Shown: in pieces, positions 37,642 to 48,058 of the stretch
How the letters are laid out: every line of letters begins with the position of its first letter
Numbering within the stretch: the first letter of the stretch is position 1
Origin: Sinorhizobium fredii
GTDB taxonomy: Bacteria > Pseudomonadota > Alphaproteobacteria > Rhizobiales > Rhizobiaceae
Direction: 5' to 3'
NCBI RefSeq assembly: GCF_002944405.1
Contig: NZ_CP024309.1
Location: 124,001-188,000, forward strand
DNA length: 64,000 nucleotides
The notes under the pieces: model-generated
Databases searched by the model: none
What the model saw: the letters and a program-made list of their open reading frames with translations, nothing else
Told to the model about the DNA's origin: nothing
Made by a program: the position numbers and the translations under genes

Positions 37642-38994
37642 TCAAGCCGCCTTGATGCAGCTTCGCGTCGATACGTCCAGATAGGCATCGAAAGCTGCAG
37701 CGACTGCACGGATCAGGAAACGCCCTTCCACCCGCAACCGTACGACCCCGCCCTCGGTCTCAAGGATTCCGTCGCTTTTCAGCATGGCGAGCCTGTCATT
37801 CCCGTCTAAAAGGGCGCTATGCTCGAATCCATGGGCGGCGGCGAGTGCCGGAATGTCAACCCGCAAGTCGCACATTAGCCGCTCGATAATGTTTGCCCGC
37901 AGCCGGTCCTCGGCCGACAAGCGGTAGCCTTTCACAATGGCAAGACGACCAGAGGCAATGCGTTTCGCGTAGTCACCAGGGAATACCTCATTCTGAACAT
38001 AACCGCCTGCCAAGCGGCCAATGGCCGATGCTCCGAAGCCGATGAGCGTCTCGCAGGCGTCGGTGGTGTAACCCTGAAAGTTGCGGTGCAATTGCCCGTT
38101 TTTCTGTGCAGTAGCCAGATTGTCGTCAGGCCGGGCGAAATGGTCGAGCCCTATGCTGCAATACCCGGCTGCAAGGAGATTTTCCGCAATCGCCTGTGCC
38201 TGAGCAAGACGGTCTCCCGCACTGGCGAGCACGGCTTCATTAATCATTCGCTGATGCCTCTTGAGAGTAGGCACGTGGGCATAGCCGAAAACGGCGAAAC
38301 GATCTGGCTGCATTTCGAGCGCCATCTTGATCGTCTCGATGCAGGATTCGACCGTCTGGTGTGGCAGGCCATAGATTAGATCGAAATTAATGCTGTCTAC
38401 GCCCGCGCGGCGCAAGTAGGAGACCGCATTCATTGTCTGTTCGAGGCTCTGGTTTCGGTTTATCGCCTTCTGTACCACCGGATCGAAGCTCTGCACCCCG
38501 AGGCTTGCACGGCGGACCCCTGCTATGCCAAGAACCGCCGCCATCTCCTGCTCTAGTGTCCTAGGATCAATCTCAATGGCGATTTGGGTGGTACTTGCGA
38601 AATCGAAGTGCTCGTGCAGAAGCTCGATCAATGCCAACATTTCCTTCGCTCGCATGATTGTTGGAGTTCCTCCGCCGAAATGTACATGGTCGATTTTGAG
38701 GGGCGCTTTTGTCCTTGCCGATACGAGGCATATCTCCTTACGCAGCATATGAAGGTAGTTGCCGATCGGTAGGTCGCGTCGCGTGATCGTCGTGTGACAG
38801 GCGCAGTACGAACACATCGAGCGACAGAAGGGGATGTGCACGTATAGCGACGCCGGCTTCTCCCGCGGTATCTCGGCAAGCCAGTCATGATAGGCGGCGG
38901 CGTCCACGTCGGGTGAGAATTGTAGCGACGTCGGGTAACTCGTGTAGCGGGGCAGGCGCGCATCGCCGTATTTTGCAGCAAGAGCTGATTGCAT
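37642..38994 (-). CDS. hemN: HemN, oxygen-independent coproporphyrinogen III oxidase
   Basis: A 450-residue radical-SAM enzyme converting coproporphyrinogen III to protoporphyrinogen IX when oxygen is scarce, supplying haem for the cbb3 oxidase and FixL. The 4Fe-4S/SAM motif is [10 protein letters not shown] (C-x3-C-x2-C), preceded by [15 protein letters not shown] and [11 protein letters not shown] follow. The ATG at 38994 ([10 protein letters not shown]) has GAAGGA upstream and is preferred to 39033. A FixK-type box lies 66 bases upstream, matching microaerobic control. It is divergent from fixL. Confidence 0.93.
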   Translation of the reverse strand: MQSALAAKYGDARLPRYTSYPTSLQFSPDVDAAAYHDWLAEIPREKPASLYVHIPFCRSMCSYCACHTTITRRDLPIGNYLHMLRKEICLVSARTKAPLKIDHVHFGGGTPTIMRAKEMLALIELLHEHFDFASTTQIAIEIDPRTLEQEMAAVLGIAGVRRASLGVQSFDPVVQKAINRNQSLEQTMNAVSYLRRAGVDSINFDLIYGLPHQTVESCIETIKMALEMQPDRFAVFGYAHVPTLKRHQRMINEAVLASAGDRLAQAQAIAENLLAAGYCSIGLDHFARPDDNLATAQKNGQLHRNFQGYTTDACETLIGFGASAIGRLAGGYVQNEVFPGDYAKRIASGRLAIVKGYRLSAEDRLRANIIERLMCDLRVDIPALAAAHGFEHSALLDGNDRLAMLKSDGILETEGGVVRLRVEGRFLIRAVAAAFDAYLDVSTRSCIKAA

Positions 38995-39059
38995 AGGCAG
39001 ATCCTTCTTTAGAGGGCGGTGCAAGTACCGCACTCTAGGGCCTCGTTTCGTGGAGCTCT

Positions 39060-39073
39060 TTGATCGAAAGCAA
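39060..39073 (-). promoter_or_regulatory. FixK/FNR box upstream of hemN
   Basis: TTGATCGAAAGCAA matches the TTGAT-N4-ATCAA anaerobox with one mismatch. Its centre is about 72 bases from the hemN start, so a transcript starting ~41 bases downstream of the centre leaves a normal leader. It could also touch the divergent fixL promoter. Confidence 0.75.
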
Positions 39074-39250
39074 GGATTGCTTCCAATTCACGTGATTATG
39101 CGGGCGGTCGAAGTGCGGCAACATTGCCGCGGGATGGCTGATGACTGCGCGATAGCCTATGGAACAGGCGGCGTGCGCTTGACTAAGGCGTTTCCTCGTC
39201 GAAAGACTGGACACAGCAACAGTAACCTTGTCCTCTGGTGGATCTGGCAA

Positions 39251-40765
39251 ATGCATTCACAAAACGTCTGTGGGACGATCCGCCTTGGGCAAATGCTTGC
39301 CAGATGGCGAGGGGAGGGGATGGGATCCTATGTAATCGTAACTGCGGCTCCAATAGCGATTCTCGCACTGAGACTAGCGCTGTCAACGTTCATCGGCGAC
39401 AGCCTTATTCTGTCCTCGTTTATTCCCGGGATGCTGATCGCCGCGTTCGTCGGCGGGCTAAAGTCAGTCGTACTTGCAGCCGGAGTGTCGATTTTGGCAG
39501 CTATATTTCTTCACTGGCTCGAAGATGCGCCCTACCCGGAGCTTGTCGAGTTGATGGTTTTTGGTTTGGCAATGCTTCTCATCGCATGCCTGGGAGAGGT
39601 GCTGGAGGCAGGGAGGCGCGCCATGGACAAGATAAAGGCTGCCGTCAAAGCCCGCGACGCACATCTTAGGTCCATACTGGACACAGTACCAGATGCAACC
39701 GTGGTCAGCGCGGCCAATGGTACGATTGTTTCCTTCAACGCCGCCGCAGTGCGGCAGTTCGGCTATGCAGAAGAGGAGGTCATCGGCGAGAACCTTCGCA
39801 TCCTGATGCCAGAACCCTATCGCCATGAACACGACGGATACATGCAGCGATACATGAGGACCGGAGAAAAGCGCATCATTGGTATTGACCGCGTCATCGT
39901 AGGGCGGAGGAAAGACGGATCAACATTTCCAATGAAGCTGGCTGTAGGCGAGATGCGGTCTGGAGGCGAGCGGTTCTTCACGGGCTTCATCAGAGACCTG
40001 ACCGAGCGGGAGGAGTCGGCCGCAAGGCTTGAACAGATCCAGGCGGAATTGGCCAGGCTCGCCCGTCTCAAGGAGATGGGCGAGATGGCCACGACGCTTG
40101 CGCATGAGCTCAATCAACCCCTATCTGCGATCGCGAACTATGCTCATGGTTGTACGAGGCTGTTGCGCGATATGGACTCCTCCATGGAAATGAGGATGCG
40201 CGACGCGCTGGAGGAGGTGGCGAGCCAATCCCTGCGCGCAGGACAGATCATCAAGCATCTCCGGGAGTTCGTTACGAAAGGTGAGAAGGAAAGGGCACCC
40301 GAGGATATCCGTAAATTGGTGGAGGAAGCTGGCGCGCTGGCTCTTGTCGGTTCCCGTGAGAATAACGTTCGAACGGTATTCGAGTATATGCCGGGTGCCG
40401 ACATGGTGATGGTCGATCGGATCCAGGTCCAACAAGTGCTGATCAACCTCATGCGCAATGCGGTCGAGGCGATGCGCGAGGTAGAGCACCGCGAGCTTAT
40501 CGTTCGCACCATGCCGGCTGGTGCGGGCGAAATCGCTGTGACGGTAAGAGATACGGGCGTTGGAATCCCGGAGGAGGTCGCCGGAGAGCTTTTCAAGCCA
40601 TTCGTTACGACGAAGCCGAGCGGAATGGGGGTCGGTCTTTCGATTTCCAAGCGCATCGTCGAAGCGCATGGCGGCGAGATGACCTTTTCGAAGAATGAAG
40701 CGGGAGGGGTAACCTTCCGGTTCACGCTTCCCGCCCATGTGGAGCGGATTGATGGAAATGACTGA
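39251..40765 (+). CDS. fixL: FixL, oxygen-sensing haem histidine kinase
   Basis: A 504-residue membrane kinase, close in length and sequence to Sinorhizobium FixL as remembered. Layout: four hydrophobic segments within residues ~25-125, a haem PAS domain (about 130-250) with the proximal histidine in [10 protein letters not shown], a kinase H-box [17 protein letters not shown]-box [21 protein letters not shown] and GMGVGLSIS. When deoxy it phosphorylates FixJ. The frame opens at 39050, but the ATG at 39251 (MHSQNV) gives the expected N-terminus. It overlaps fixJ by 8 bases. Confidence 0.95.
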   Translation: MHSQNVCGTIRLGQMLARWRGEGMGSYVIVTAAPIAILALRLALSTFIGDSLILSSFIPGMLIAAFVGGLKSVVLAAGVSILAAIFLHWLEDAPYPELVELMVFGLAMLLIACLGEVLEAGRRAMDKIKAAVKARDAHLRSILDTVPDATVVSAANGTIVSFNAAAVRQFGYAEEEVIGENLRILMPEPYRHEHDGYMQRYMRTGEKRIIGIDRVIVGRRKDGSTFPMKLAVGEMRSGGERFFTGFIRDLTEREESAARLEQIQAELARLARLKEMGEMATTLAHELNQPLSAIANYAHGCTRLLRDMDSSMEMRMRDALEEVASQSLRAGQIIKHLREFVTKGEKERAPEDIRKLVEEAGALALVGSRENNVRTVFEYMPGADMVMVDRIQVQQVLINLMRNAVEAMREVEHRELIVRTMPAGAGEIAVTVRDTGVGIPEEVAGELFKPFVTTKPSGMGVGLSISKRIVEAHGGEMTFSKNEAGGVTFRFTLPAHVERIDGND

Positions 40766-41369
40766 CTATACAGTTCACATTGTCGATGACGAAGAACCCA
40801 TTCGCAAGTCGCTTGCCTTCATGCTGACGATGAATGGTTATGCCGTAAAGGTGCACGAGTCGGCTGCCTCCTTCCTTGACTTCGCCCCTAATATCCGCGA
40901 CGGAATTCTCGTAACAGACCTCAGGATGCCTGATATTTCAGGGGTGGGTCTCATCCGCCAGCTCGGCTCAAAGAAAATAAAGATACCCGCCATCGTGATC
41001 ACGGGACATGGCGACGTGCCAATGGCAGTCGAGGCGATGAGAGCGGGAGCGCTGGACTTTATTGAGAAGCCGTTTGAGGACTCGCTGATCGTGGAAGCTA
41101 TTGAACGGGCATCAGGATATTTGACTGTTCCCACGGTGGCCGATGAGATCACAGACATTCAGGCGCGCCTGGACACACTCAGTCCCAGAGAACGGCAGGT
41201 GCTCTCAGCGGTGGTCTCTGGCCTCGCCAATAAAACGATTGCATACGATCTCGATATCAGTCCCCGAACCGTGGAGGTGCACCGCGCGAACGTGATGTCC
41301 AAAATGAGAGCCAAGAGCCTCCCGCATCTTGTTGGGATGGCTATCGCGGCCGGGTTCGTGCCTTCGTAA
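40758..41369 (+). CDS. fixJ: FixJ, response regulator
   Basis: A 203-residue NarL/LuxR-type response regulator. The receiver domain (1-120) shows [10 protein letters not shown], the phosphorylated aspartate in LVTDLRMPD and the IEKPFE lysine; the LuxR-type HTH (about 135-200) shows [18 protein letters not shown] and [18 protein letters not shown]. Phospho-FixJ activates fixK and nifA. The ATG at 40758 ([13 protein letters not shown]) overlaps the fixL end; starts 2 and 7 codons earlier are less likely. Confidence 0.95.
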   Translation: MTDYTVHIVDDEEPIRKSLAFMLTMNGYAVKVHESAASFLDFAPNIRDGILVTDLRMPDISGVGLIRQLGSKKIKIPAIVITGHGDVPMAVEAMRAGALDFIEKPFEDSLIVEAIERASGYLTVPTVADEITDIQARLDTLSPRERQVLSAVVSGLANKTIAYDLDISPRTVEVHRANVMSKMRAKSLPHLVGMAIAAGFVPS

Positions 41370-41380
41370 TTTTCGGCCTT

Positions 41381-41394
41381 TTGATCTCGCGCAA
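41381..41394 (+). promoter_or_regulatory. Weak FixK-type box upstream of fixT
   Basis: TTGATCTCGCGCAA has a perfect left half and two mismatches in the right half of TTGAT-N4-ATCAA. fixT genes are known to depend on FixK, and a transcript from this site would begin near 41430, in front of the proposed TTG start. Confidence 0.4.
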
Positions 41395-41471
41395 TGCGGC
41401 GGCTTGTCGCAAGCGTTCAAATGGCGCTTAACCGGCGGGCATATGCACGCCAGATTAAGCGGAACACTAAG

Positions 41472-41831
41472 TTGTCAGTTGCCAGGATCATCGTTCTCGT
41501 TGTACCGGACCGGGGCCTCCGGCGATCCCTTGCGTTCGCGCTGGAGGTTGAAGGTTACATGACGGAGTCCTACGACGCCTTATGGAAGGCGGAGGCTTCC
41601 ACCGGGCGAGCGCTCTGCACCATCGTCGACGAAGAGATTTTGAAGTCCGAGCCGCAAACGCCAAGGTCTCTGGAGAGACCCGATGGTCGTGTAGTCCTCC
41701 TAGTTGATGGAATGACGGTGGTCAAAGAACAAGGCGACACGATTACCTTGACGAAACCGATCAACGGCTCCGATCTCGTGAGCGTGGTGAACGACCTGGA
41801 AACGATGGCGGTTCGGAGAGACCGAGCATGA
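41472..41831 (+). CDS. fixT: FixT-like anti-kinase
   Basis: A ~119-residue receiver-like protein (IIVLVVPDRGLRRSLAFALE, then CTIVDEEIL and LTKPINGSDLVSVV) lacking the usual phosphorylation surroundings. FixT proteins inhibit FixL autophosphorylation and close a negative loop on FixLJ. The call rests on receiver-like sequence, size and position between fixJ and fixK. The start is unclear: the TTG at 41472 fits the domain and the putative FixK box; ATGs at 41394 and 41421 would add a basic leader. Confidence 0.7.
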   Translation: MSVARIIVLVVPDRGLRRSLAFALEVEGYMTESYDALWKAEASTGRALCTIVDEEILKSEPQTPRSLERPDGRVVLLVDGMTVVKEQGDTITLTKPINGSDLVSVVNDLETMAVRRDRA

Positions 41832-41846
41832 CGCGACTGGCGGGCT

Positions 41847-41864
41847 CTAAGTATTTTCACTTAG
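41847..41864 (+). promoter_or_regulatory. Putative FixJ-binding site upstream of fixK
   Basis: CTAAGT-ATTTTC-ACTTAG is a perfect 6-base inverted repeat. Its form resembles the TAAGTA...CTTA element known to bind phospho-FixJ in rhizobial fixK promoters. It ends 68 bases before the fixK ATG, leaving room for a -35-overlapping activator site and a short leader. Confidence 0.75.
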
Positions 41865-41932
41865 TGATATAACCGAGTTTATCGCCGAGGCGCGACTTGG
41901 CAATCTTGCCCTGAAAGATCAGGGGATATGAG

Positions 41933-42571
41933 ATGAACGCCGCCTCCAGAGCTTTAGAGCGTAGCCATGTAGCGCCCAACAACATTGGAAGAGTAAAGAT
42001 CCCGGGGCCGCACCTTGTTGCGACTTACAAGGCTGGCCGGGAAATTTATGGACAAGGTGATACCGTAACCAAGTACTACCAGGTTAAAACCGGGACTGTC
42101 CGCGTATACCGCCTCCTCGAAGAGGGGCGGCGGCAGATTGTATCCTTTCACTTTGCAGGGGAGGTGTTCGGCGTCGAAGCGGGTTCGACCCATCGGTTCT
42201 TTGCCGCGGCCATTACCGAGACGACGCTGGCTGTCTTCAGGCAACATACGGTGAAGGAGCATTCACGGGAACTCTTGGGGTTTGCCCTGGACGGTATGGC
42301 GCGGGCTCAGGAGCACCTTCTGGTCGTTGGCCGACAATGTGCGGTGGAGCGTATGGCCGCATTCCTATTAGATCTCTCACACCGGCTGGGACGCCTTCGG
42401 CAGCTAAGATTGCCGATGTCACGGCAGGACATTGCGGACTATCTCGGCCTGACAATCGAGACGGTATCCCGTGTCATGACCAAGCTAAAGGAACGAAGCA
42501 TAATCGCACTGCAAGACACAAGGGCGATAGACATCATGAAACCGGGAGCTCTCCGTTCGCTCTGCCAATAA
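41933..42571 (+). CDS. fixK: FixK, Crp/Fnr-type activator
   Basis: A 212-residue Crp/Fnr regulator without the Fnr iron-sulfur cysteines. It has a cNMP-like fold (about residues 25-140, IYGQGDTVTKYYQVKTGTVR) and a C-terminal HTH (LPMSRQDIADYLGLTIETVS) with the ETVSR recognition helix. It activates fixNOQP, fixGHIS and other anaerobox genes. AGGGGAT precedes the ATG. Three FixK-type boxes in this window are its likely targets. Confidence 0.95.
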   Translation: MNAASRALERSHVAPNNIGRVKIPGPHLVATYKAGREIYGQGDTVTKYYQVKTGTVRVYRLLEEGRRQIVSFHFAGEVFGVEAGSTHRFFAAAITETTLAVFRQHTVKEHSRELLGFALDGMARAQEHLLVVGRQCAVERMAAFLLDLSHRLGRLRQLRLPMSRQDIADYLGLTIETVSRVMTKLKERSIIALQDTRAIDIMKPGALRSLCQ

Positions 42572-42766
42572 GCGTCTATCGCGGTGGTGGCCCGCGGTGC
42601 CGACCCTCTTGGTATCGTTGATTGTGAATCGCGTTGAGCGACACTGTAGGCGCTTCAGATTGGGCGCGATCCTCCCGCAGATGGACCCTTTAATGCTGGA
42701 AAACGCTTCTTCGGTCTTCGACTCGTTAACAACCACCGAGAGTTCACGGGCCGGCCCGACTCGATC

Positions 42767-42780
42767 TTGATTTGAATCAA
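42767..42780 (+). promoter_or_regulatory. Perfect FixK box upstream of fixN
   Basis: TTGAT-TTGA-ATCAA matches the anaerobox consensus exactly. Its centre is about 103 bases upstream of the fixN ATG. The rest of the 305-base fixK-fixN gap holds only unconvincing minus-strand frames. Confidence 0.93.
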
Positions 42781-42876
42781 GGTACGCAAGTCCCGCCTCT
42801 GACAAATTCTCCACGAGACTTCGGCAGATCTGCGTGTGGAGCCGCGACAGCGCTCCGACAAGTTGGAGATCCAACC

Positions 42877-44502
42877 ATGACATACACAGTCGAGATGATC
42901 GCGCTCGCCATCGGCGCCTTTCTGGCACTGGTCGGCGCGGGCTTCGCGCAGGATCGTCTGTTTGAAGCACATATGTGGGTGTTATTCTTTGTGCTTCTCG
43001 GCGGCACCTTAGTGCTCATGCACCGCACGGATTTTCGTCGGGCGGTTGCTGCGCGTGTCACGGAATACTTCGACGAAGTTGTAAAATACGCCGTCGTCGC
43101 CACCATGTTCTGGGGCGTGGTCGGATTCCTCGTCGGCGTCGTCGCGGCGCTGCAGCTCGCCTTTCCCGATCTCAACGTCGAGCCGTGGTTCAACTTCGGG
43201 CGCGTGCGGCCGCTGCATACCTCAGCGGTCATTTTCGCCTTCGGCGGCAATGCCCTGATCGCGACGTCCTTCTACGTCGTGCAGCGCACCAGCCGCGCCC
43301 GGCTCTTCGGCGGCAATCTCGGCTGGTTCGTCTTCTGGGGCTACCAGCTCTTCATCGTGCTCGCCGCCACCGGCTACCTGCTCGGCATCACTCAGAGCCG
43401 CGAGTATGCGGAACCGGAATGGTATGTCGATCTCTGGCTGACGATCGTCTGGGTGGCTTACCTCATCGTCTTCCTGGGCACGATCCTCGTGCGTAAGGAG
43501 CCGCACATCTACGTGGCGAACTGGTTCTATCTCGCCTTCATCGTCACGATCGCCATGCTCCACATCGTCAATAACCTGGCGGTGCCGGTCTCCTTCCTCG
43601 GATCCAAGAGCTACTCGGCCTTTGCCGGCGTTCAGGACGCGCTGACCCAATGGTGGTACGGCCACAACGCCGTCGGCTTCTTCCTGACCGCCGGCTTCCT
43701 GGCGATGATGTACTACTTCATCCCCAAGCAGGTGAACCGCCCCGTCTATTCCTACCGGCTGTCGATCATTCACTTCTGGTCGCTGATCTTCATGTATATC
43801 TGGGCAGGTCCCCACCACCTCCATTACACGGCGCTGCCCGACTGGGCCCAGACGCTCGGCATGGTCTTCTCAATTATGCTCTGGATGCCTTCCTGGGGCG
43901 GCATGATCAACGGGCTGATGACCCTCTCCGGCGCCTGGGACAAGGTCCGCACCGACCCCATCGTCCGCATGATGGTCATGGCCGTCGCCTTCTACGGCAT
44001 GGCGACCTTCGAGGGGCCGACGATGTCGATCAAGACGGTCAATTCGCTTAGCCACTATACCGACTGGACCATCGGCCACGTGCATTCCGGCGCGCTCGGC
44101 TGGAACGGCCTCATCACCTTCGGCTCCATCTACTATCTCGTGCCGAAGCTGTGGAATCGTGAGCGGCTTTACAGCCTGGGCATGGTCAACTGGCATTTCT
44201 GGCTCGCCACCGTCGGCATCATTGTGTACGCCGCCGCGATGTGGGTCGCCGGCATCCAGGAAGGTCTGATGTGGCGCGAATACGACGATCAGGGCTTCCT
44301 CGTCTATTCCTTCGCGGAATCTGTGGCTGCGATGTTCCCGTACTATGTCATGCGGGCCGTCGGTGGCGCCCTCTACCTCTCCGGCGCCGTGCTAATGGCC
44401 TTCAATGTAGCAATGACGATCCTGGGACGCGTCCGCGATGATGGTCCGGTCCTCGGTTCTGTGCCCCAAGCCGTGGCGGACTTAAGAGGGCATGGCCGAT
44501 GA
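42877..44502 (+). CDS. fixN: FixN, cbb3 cytochrome oxidase subunit I
   Basis: A 541-residue CcoN, the catalytic haem-copper subunit of the high-affinity terminal oxidase used inside nodules. About twelve or more transmembrane segments are evident, with the haem- and CuB-binding histidine regions around [29 protein letters not shown] and [12 protein letters not shown]. The ATG at 42877 follows TTGGAGA. The open frame back to 42772 overlaps the FixK box and is discounted. It overlaps fixO by four bases. Confidence 0.96.
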   Translation: MTYTVEMIALAIGAFLALVGAGFAQDRLFEAHMWVLFFVLLGGTLVLMHRTDFRRAVAARVTEYFDEVVKYAVVATMFWGVVGFLVGVVAALQLAFPDLNVEPWFNFGRVRPLHTSAVIFAFGGNALIATSFYVVQRTSRARLFGGNLGWFVFWGYQLFIVLAATGYLLGITQSREYAEPEWYVDLWLTIVWVAYLIVFLGTILVRKEPHIYVANWFYLAFIVTIAMLHIVNNLAVPVSFLGSKSYSAFAGVQDALTQWWYGHNAVGFFLTAGFLAMMYYFIPKQVNRPVYSYRLSIIHFWSLIFMYIWAGPHHLHYTALPDWAQTLGMVFSIMLWMPSWGGMINGLMTLSGAWDKVRTDPIVRMMVMAVAFYGMATFEGPTMSIKTVNSLSHYTDWTIGHVHSGALGWNGLITFGSIYYLVPKLWNRERLYSLGMVNWHFWLATVGIIVYAAAMWVAGIQEGLMWREYDDQGFLVYSFAESVAAMFPYYVMRAVGGALYLSGAVLMAFNVAMTILGRVRDDGPVLGSVPQAVADLRGHGR

Positions 44503-45230
44503 CGATTTTCAATAAACATGCGATACTAGAACGCAACGCCACACTGCTGCTGGCCGGCTCGCTGCTGGTCGTCTCCATCGGCGGCATCGTCGAAATCGCG
44601 CCGCTCTTCTATCTCGAGAACACCATCGAGAAGGTCGAAGGGATGCGGCCCTATTCGCCCCTGGAGCTTGCCGGACGGGACATCTACATCCGCGAAGGCT
44701 GTTATGTCTGTCACAGCCAGATGATACGGCCGTTTCGGGACGAGGTCGAACGTTACGGCCATTATTCGCTTGCGGCCGAGTCGATGTACGATCATCCCTT
44801 CCAGTGGGGCTCGAAGCGCACCGGTCCCGACCTCGCCCGCGTCGGCGAGCGCTATTCCAACGAATGGCACGTCCAGCACATGACCGAACCGCGCTCCGTC
44901 GTGCCAGAATCGGTCATGCCGAGCTACGCTTTCCTCAAGGCAACGCCGCTTGAGGTAAAGAATATCGCCATGAACCTCAAAGCCAACCGAGCGGTCGGCG
45001 TGCCCTATACAGACGAAATGATCGATAATGCGGTCGCCGATCTCAAGGCCCAGGCAGATCCAGATGCGGACACATCCGGCGTCGAAGCCCGCTACCCCAA
45101 GGCTAAGTTCGGCGATCTCGACGGCGATCCGCAAAAGCTGACCGAAATGGATGCTCTGATCGCCTATCTCCAGATGCTCGGCGCGCTTGTCGACTTCTCC
45201 ATCTATGACGACGCTGCGGGCTATCGCTGA
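44499..45230 (+). CDS. fixO: FixO, cbb3 oxidase mono-haem cytochrome c subunit
   Basis: A 243-residue CcoO anchored by one N-terminal transmembrane helix (about residues 12-35). The haem c site is CYVCH near residue 70, followed by [11 protein letters not shown]; the distal methionine is likely in SVMPSYAFL. It passes electrons to FixN. Length and order are standard. Confidence 0.96.
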   Translation: MTIFNKHAILERNATLLLAGSLLVVSIGGIVEIAPLFYLENTIEKVEGMRPYSPLELAGRDIYIREGCYVCHSQMIRPFRDEVERYGHYSLAAESMYDHPFQWGSKRTGPDLARVGERYSNEWHVQHMTEPRSVVPESVMPSYAFLKATPLEVKNIAMNLKANRAVGVPYTDEMIDNAVADLKAQADPDADTSGVEARYPKAKFGDLDGDPQKLTEMDALIAYLQMLGALVDFSIYDDAAGYR

Positions 45231-45243
45231 GGAGGGAAAAGGC

Positions 45244-45396
45244 ATGGAAACATACACGGTCCTGCGCCATTTCGCCGACACCTGGGGCCTTCTTGCGATG
45301 GTGCTCCTTTTCCTCGGCGTTACTACGTTCACTTTCCGGTCAGGCCGCAAGAAGTCTGCTCAAACGGCCGCCTCCATCCCGCTTAAGGAGGACTGA
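45244..45396 (+). CDS. fixQ: FixQ, cbb3 oxidase small subunit
   Basis: A 50-residue CcoQ: METYTVLRHFADTWGLL leads into a single transmembrane helix ending in FRSGRKKSAQ. It stabilises the interaction of FixP with the core. GAGGGAAAAGGC precedes the ATG; the longer frame from 45187 lies inside fixO. Confidence 0.93.
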   Translation: METYTVLRHFADTWGLLAMVLLFLGVTTFTFRSGRKKSAQTAASIPLKED

Positions 45397-45399
45397 TCG

Positions 45400-46269
45400 A
45401 TGGCGGGCAAGCACAAGCATGTGGACGAGGTCAGCGGGGTTGAAACCACCGGGCACGAATGGGACGGCATCCGCGAACTGGACAACCCTATGCCGCGCTG
45501 GTGGGTCTACACCTTCTATACGACAATCATCTGGGCGATCGGTTACGCGATAGCCTACCCCTCCTGGCCACTGCTGACGGACACGACCAAAGGCGTACTC
45601 GGTTATTCGAGCCGCGCTCAGGTCGCCACTGATCTGGCTGACGCCAAAGCGGCGAAGGCCGGTTACAACGAGCGGATCGCCGCGAGCACGGTCGAGGAAA
45701 TCATTGCGGATCCGCAATTGCAGCAGTTTGCGATTTCGGCCGGGGCGTCAGCATTCAAGGTGAACTGTGCGCAATGTCATGGTTCGGGTGCGGCCGGGGC
45801 AAAGGGCTTCCCGAACCTTAACGACGATGACTGGCTATGGGGTGGCAAACCTGAAGAGATTTATCAAACGATCGCCCACGGTATCCGCTATTCTCGCGAC
45901 GCGGAGACGCGAGTTTCCGAGATGCCAGCATTCGCCGACATGTTGACGCCGGAGCAACTGCGCCAAACGGCGGCGTTTGTCGTGAGCCTTAGCGTGACGC
46001 CGCCGCAACGGGAGCTCGCCGACAAAGGCAAGAAAATTTTTACGGAAAACTGCGCCTCCTGTCACGGCGCTGATGCGAAGGGAAACCGGGAAATGGGGGC
46101 GCCGAATCTCGCCGACTCCATATGGTTGAAGGGCAAGGGTGAGCAAGCGATCATCAATCAAGTGAAGGCGCCGAAGAATGGCATCATGCCTGCCTGGGCG
46201 CCGCGCATTGGCGACACGACGGTCAAAGAGCTCGCGGTCTTCGTCCACTCGCTCGGTGGTGGCGAGTAG
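45400..46269 (+). CDS. fixP: FixP, cbb3 oxidase di-haem cytochrome c subunit
   Basis: A 289-residue CcoP. An N-terminal CcoP-type region with WDGIRELDNPMPRWW is followed by one transmembrane helix (TTIIWAIGYAIAYP) and two class I cytochrome c domains with CAQCH (about residue 125) and CASCH (about 215). AAGGAGG precedes the ATG. It accepts electrons from the bc1 complex side. Confidence 0.96.
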   Translation: MAGKHKHVDEVSGVETTGHEWDGIRELDNPMPRWWVYTFYTTIIWAIGYAIAYPSWPLLTDTTKGVLGYSSRAQVATDLADAKAAKAGYNERIAASTVEEIIADPQLQQFAISAGASAFKVNCAQCHGSGAAGAKGFPNLNDDDWLWGGKPEEIYQTIAHGIRYSRDAETRVSEMPAFADMLTPEQLRQTAAFVVSLSVTPPQRELADKGKKIFTENCASCHGADAKGNREMGAPNLADSIWLKGKGEQAIINQVKAPKNGIMPAWAPRIGDTTVKELAVFVHSLGGGE

Positions 46270-46409
46270 CAGGTTAGTCTCGATAAGCCTGAACGCCGGC
46301 GATCGCGCATATGGCCGCGCCAGCCATGCCTTCTCGCAGCGTTCAATCCGGCTCAAAGGCGAACAGGTACATCGCGTCGCGCCATAGCCCTGCGCGAATT
46401 GACGCGAAG

Positions 46410-46423
46410 TTGACTCAGATCAA
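46410..46423 (+). promoter_or_regulatory. FixK box upstream of fixG
   Basis: TTGAC-TCAG-ATCAA fits the anaerobox consensus (TTGAY-N4-RTCAA). Its centre lies 70 bases before the fixG ATG, suggesting fixGHIS has its own FixK-dependent promoter separate from fixNOQP. Confidence 0.88.
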
Positions 46424-46486
46424 GGATTGGGACTTGCGCATCGGGCAAAGGTCGGCTGGCAGGCGAAATTGCCCGGACTTGCTTAG

Positions 46487-48058
46487 ATGCTCCAACCGCC
46501 CATGATAAAAGCCTTGGTCGAAAGGCTCGATGCCGAACCGGTGAATGCTGCGCGCGTTCGAAAGCCACTTTACCAGAAGCGACGGAAGATTTTTCCGAAG
46601 CGGGCGGAGGGGCGCTTCCGCCGGTTTAAGTGGCTCGTGATGCTGCTGACGCTCGGCATCTACTATTTGACACCTTCGATCCGCTGGGACCGCGGGGCGC
46701 ATGCGCCCGATCAGGCGGTGCTCGTCGACCTTGCGGCGCGACGCTTCTACTTCTTTTTCGTCGAGATCTGGCCGCAGGAGTTCTTCTTCGTCGCGGGGCT
46801 GCTCGTCATGGCGGGTCTCGGCCTCTTCCTGGTGACCTCGGCGGTCGGGAGGGCCTGGTGCGGCTATGCCTGCCCGCAGACCGTCTGGGTCGATCTCTTT
46901 CTCATGGTCGAGCGCTTCATCGAAGGCGACCGAAATGCCCGAATGCGTCTCGATGCAAGTCTCTGGACCGTCGAGAAGATTCGTAAGCGTGTAGCCAAGC
47001 ACGCGATCTGGCTCGTCATCGGCGTGGCGACCGGGGGCGCCTGGATCTTCTACTTCGCCGACGCGCCGTCGCTGCTGAAAAGTTTCGTAACTCTCGAGGC
47101 GCCGCCCGTCGCCTATTTCACCGTGGCGATTCTCACGGCGACGACCTATGTCTTCGGCGGGCTGATGCGCGAGCAGGTCTGTACCTATATGTGCCCCTGG
47201 CCGCGCATCCAGGCGACGATGCTGGACGAGAATTCGCTCGTCGTCACCTATAACGACTGGCGCGGCGAACCGCGCTCGCGCCACGCCAAGAAGGCGGCGG
47301 CAGCGGGCGAGGTCGTCGGCGATTGCGTCGATTGCAATGCCTGCGTCGCGGTCTGTCCGATGGGCATCGACATCCGCGACGGCCAGCAGCTCGAATGCAT
47401 CACCTGCGCGCTCTGCATCGATGCCTGCGACGGCGTGATGGACAAGCTCGGACGCGAACAAGGACTGATTTCCTACGCGACGCTCAGCGACTATGCCGCC
47501 AATGTGGCGCTTGCGACCAATAACGGGACGGCGGCGATCGATCCGAGGCGCGTGCGAGGCGCGGACGGCGCCTTCGTGGACAAAGTCAGGCATTTCGACT
47601 GGCGCATCGTTTTCCGCACCCGCGTTATCGTCTATTTCGCCGCCTGGGCACTGATGGGGCTCGGCTTGGTCTTCGCGCTTGCATCGCGTGACCGCCTTGA
47701 GCTCAACGTGCTGCACGACCGAAACCCGCAATATGTCGTCGAGTCCGATGGTTCGGTGCGCAACGGCTACACGGTCAAGCTGCTCAACATGATCCCCGAG
47801 CCGCGCACCATCAGGTTGATGATGGAGGGCATGCCCTCTGCGACGATGCGCGTGGCAGGACGCGCTGCCGGAAGCGGCCGTAGCTTTGCGATCGCCGTCG
47901 AGCCGGACAAGGTCACGTCGGTCAAGCTCTTCGTCACTCTGCCAATGGGCAAAACTGCCGAGGCGGCACATGCCTTCGCTCTGGTAGCCGAGGATCCGCT
48001 CACGCACGAGCGCGGCGTCTATCAGGCCAATTTCAACCTCCCGGGAGCAGCACAATGA
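46487..48058 (+). CDS. fixG: FixG, cbb3 oxidase assembly iron-sulfur protein
   Basis: A 523-residue CcoG/RdxA-type membrane protein with several transmembrane helices in its N-terminal half. Cysteine motifs are WCGYACPQTVW and two ferredoxin-type sets, CVDCNACVAVCP and CITCALCIDACD. CcoG is implicated in Cu(II) reduction for oxidase assembly. Start may be 46487 or the ATG five codons later. The stop overlaps fixH by four bases. Confidence 0.95.
   Translation: MLQPPMIKALVERLDAEPVNAARVRKPLYQKRRKIFPKRAEGRFRRFKWLVMLLTLGIYYLTPSIRWDRGAHAPDQAVLVDLAARRFYFFFVEIWPQEFFFVAGLLVMAGLGLFLVTSAVGRAWCGYACPQTVWVDLFLMVERFIEGDRNARMRLDASLWTVEKIRKRVAKHAIWLVIGVATGGAWIFYFADAPSLLKSFVTLEAPPVAYFTVAILTATTYVFGGLMREQVCTYMCPWPRIQATMLDENSLVVTYNDWRGEPRSRHAKKAAAAGEVVGDCVDCNACVAVCPMGIDIRDGQQLECITCALCIDACDGVMDKLGREQGLISYATLSDYAANVALATNNGTAAIDPRRVRGADGAFVDKVRHFDWRIVFRTRVIVYFAAWALMGLGLVFALASRDRLELNVLHDRNPQYVVESDGSVRNGYTVKLLNMIPEPRTIRLMMEGMPSATMRVAGRAAGSGRSFAIAVEPDKVTSVKLFVTLPMGKTAEAAHAFALVAEDPLTHERGVYQANFNLPGAAQ

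Noticed and set aside
46415..48055. 546-codon minus-strand open frame opposite fixG
   Set aside because: Shadow of fixG; composition rich in R, D, H and A as expected from the complementary frame.
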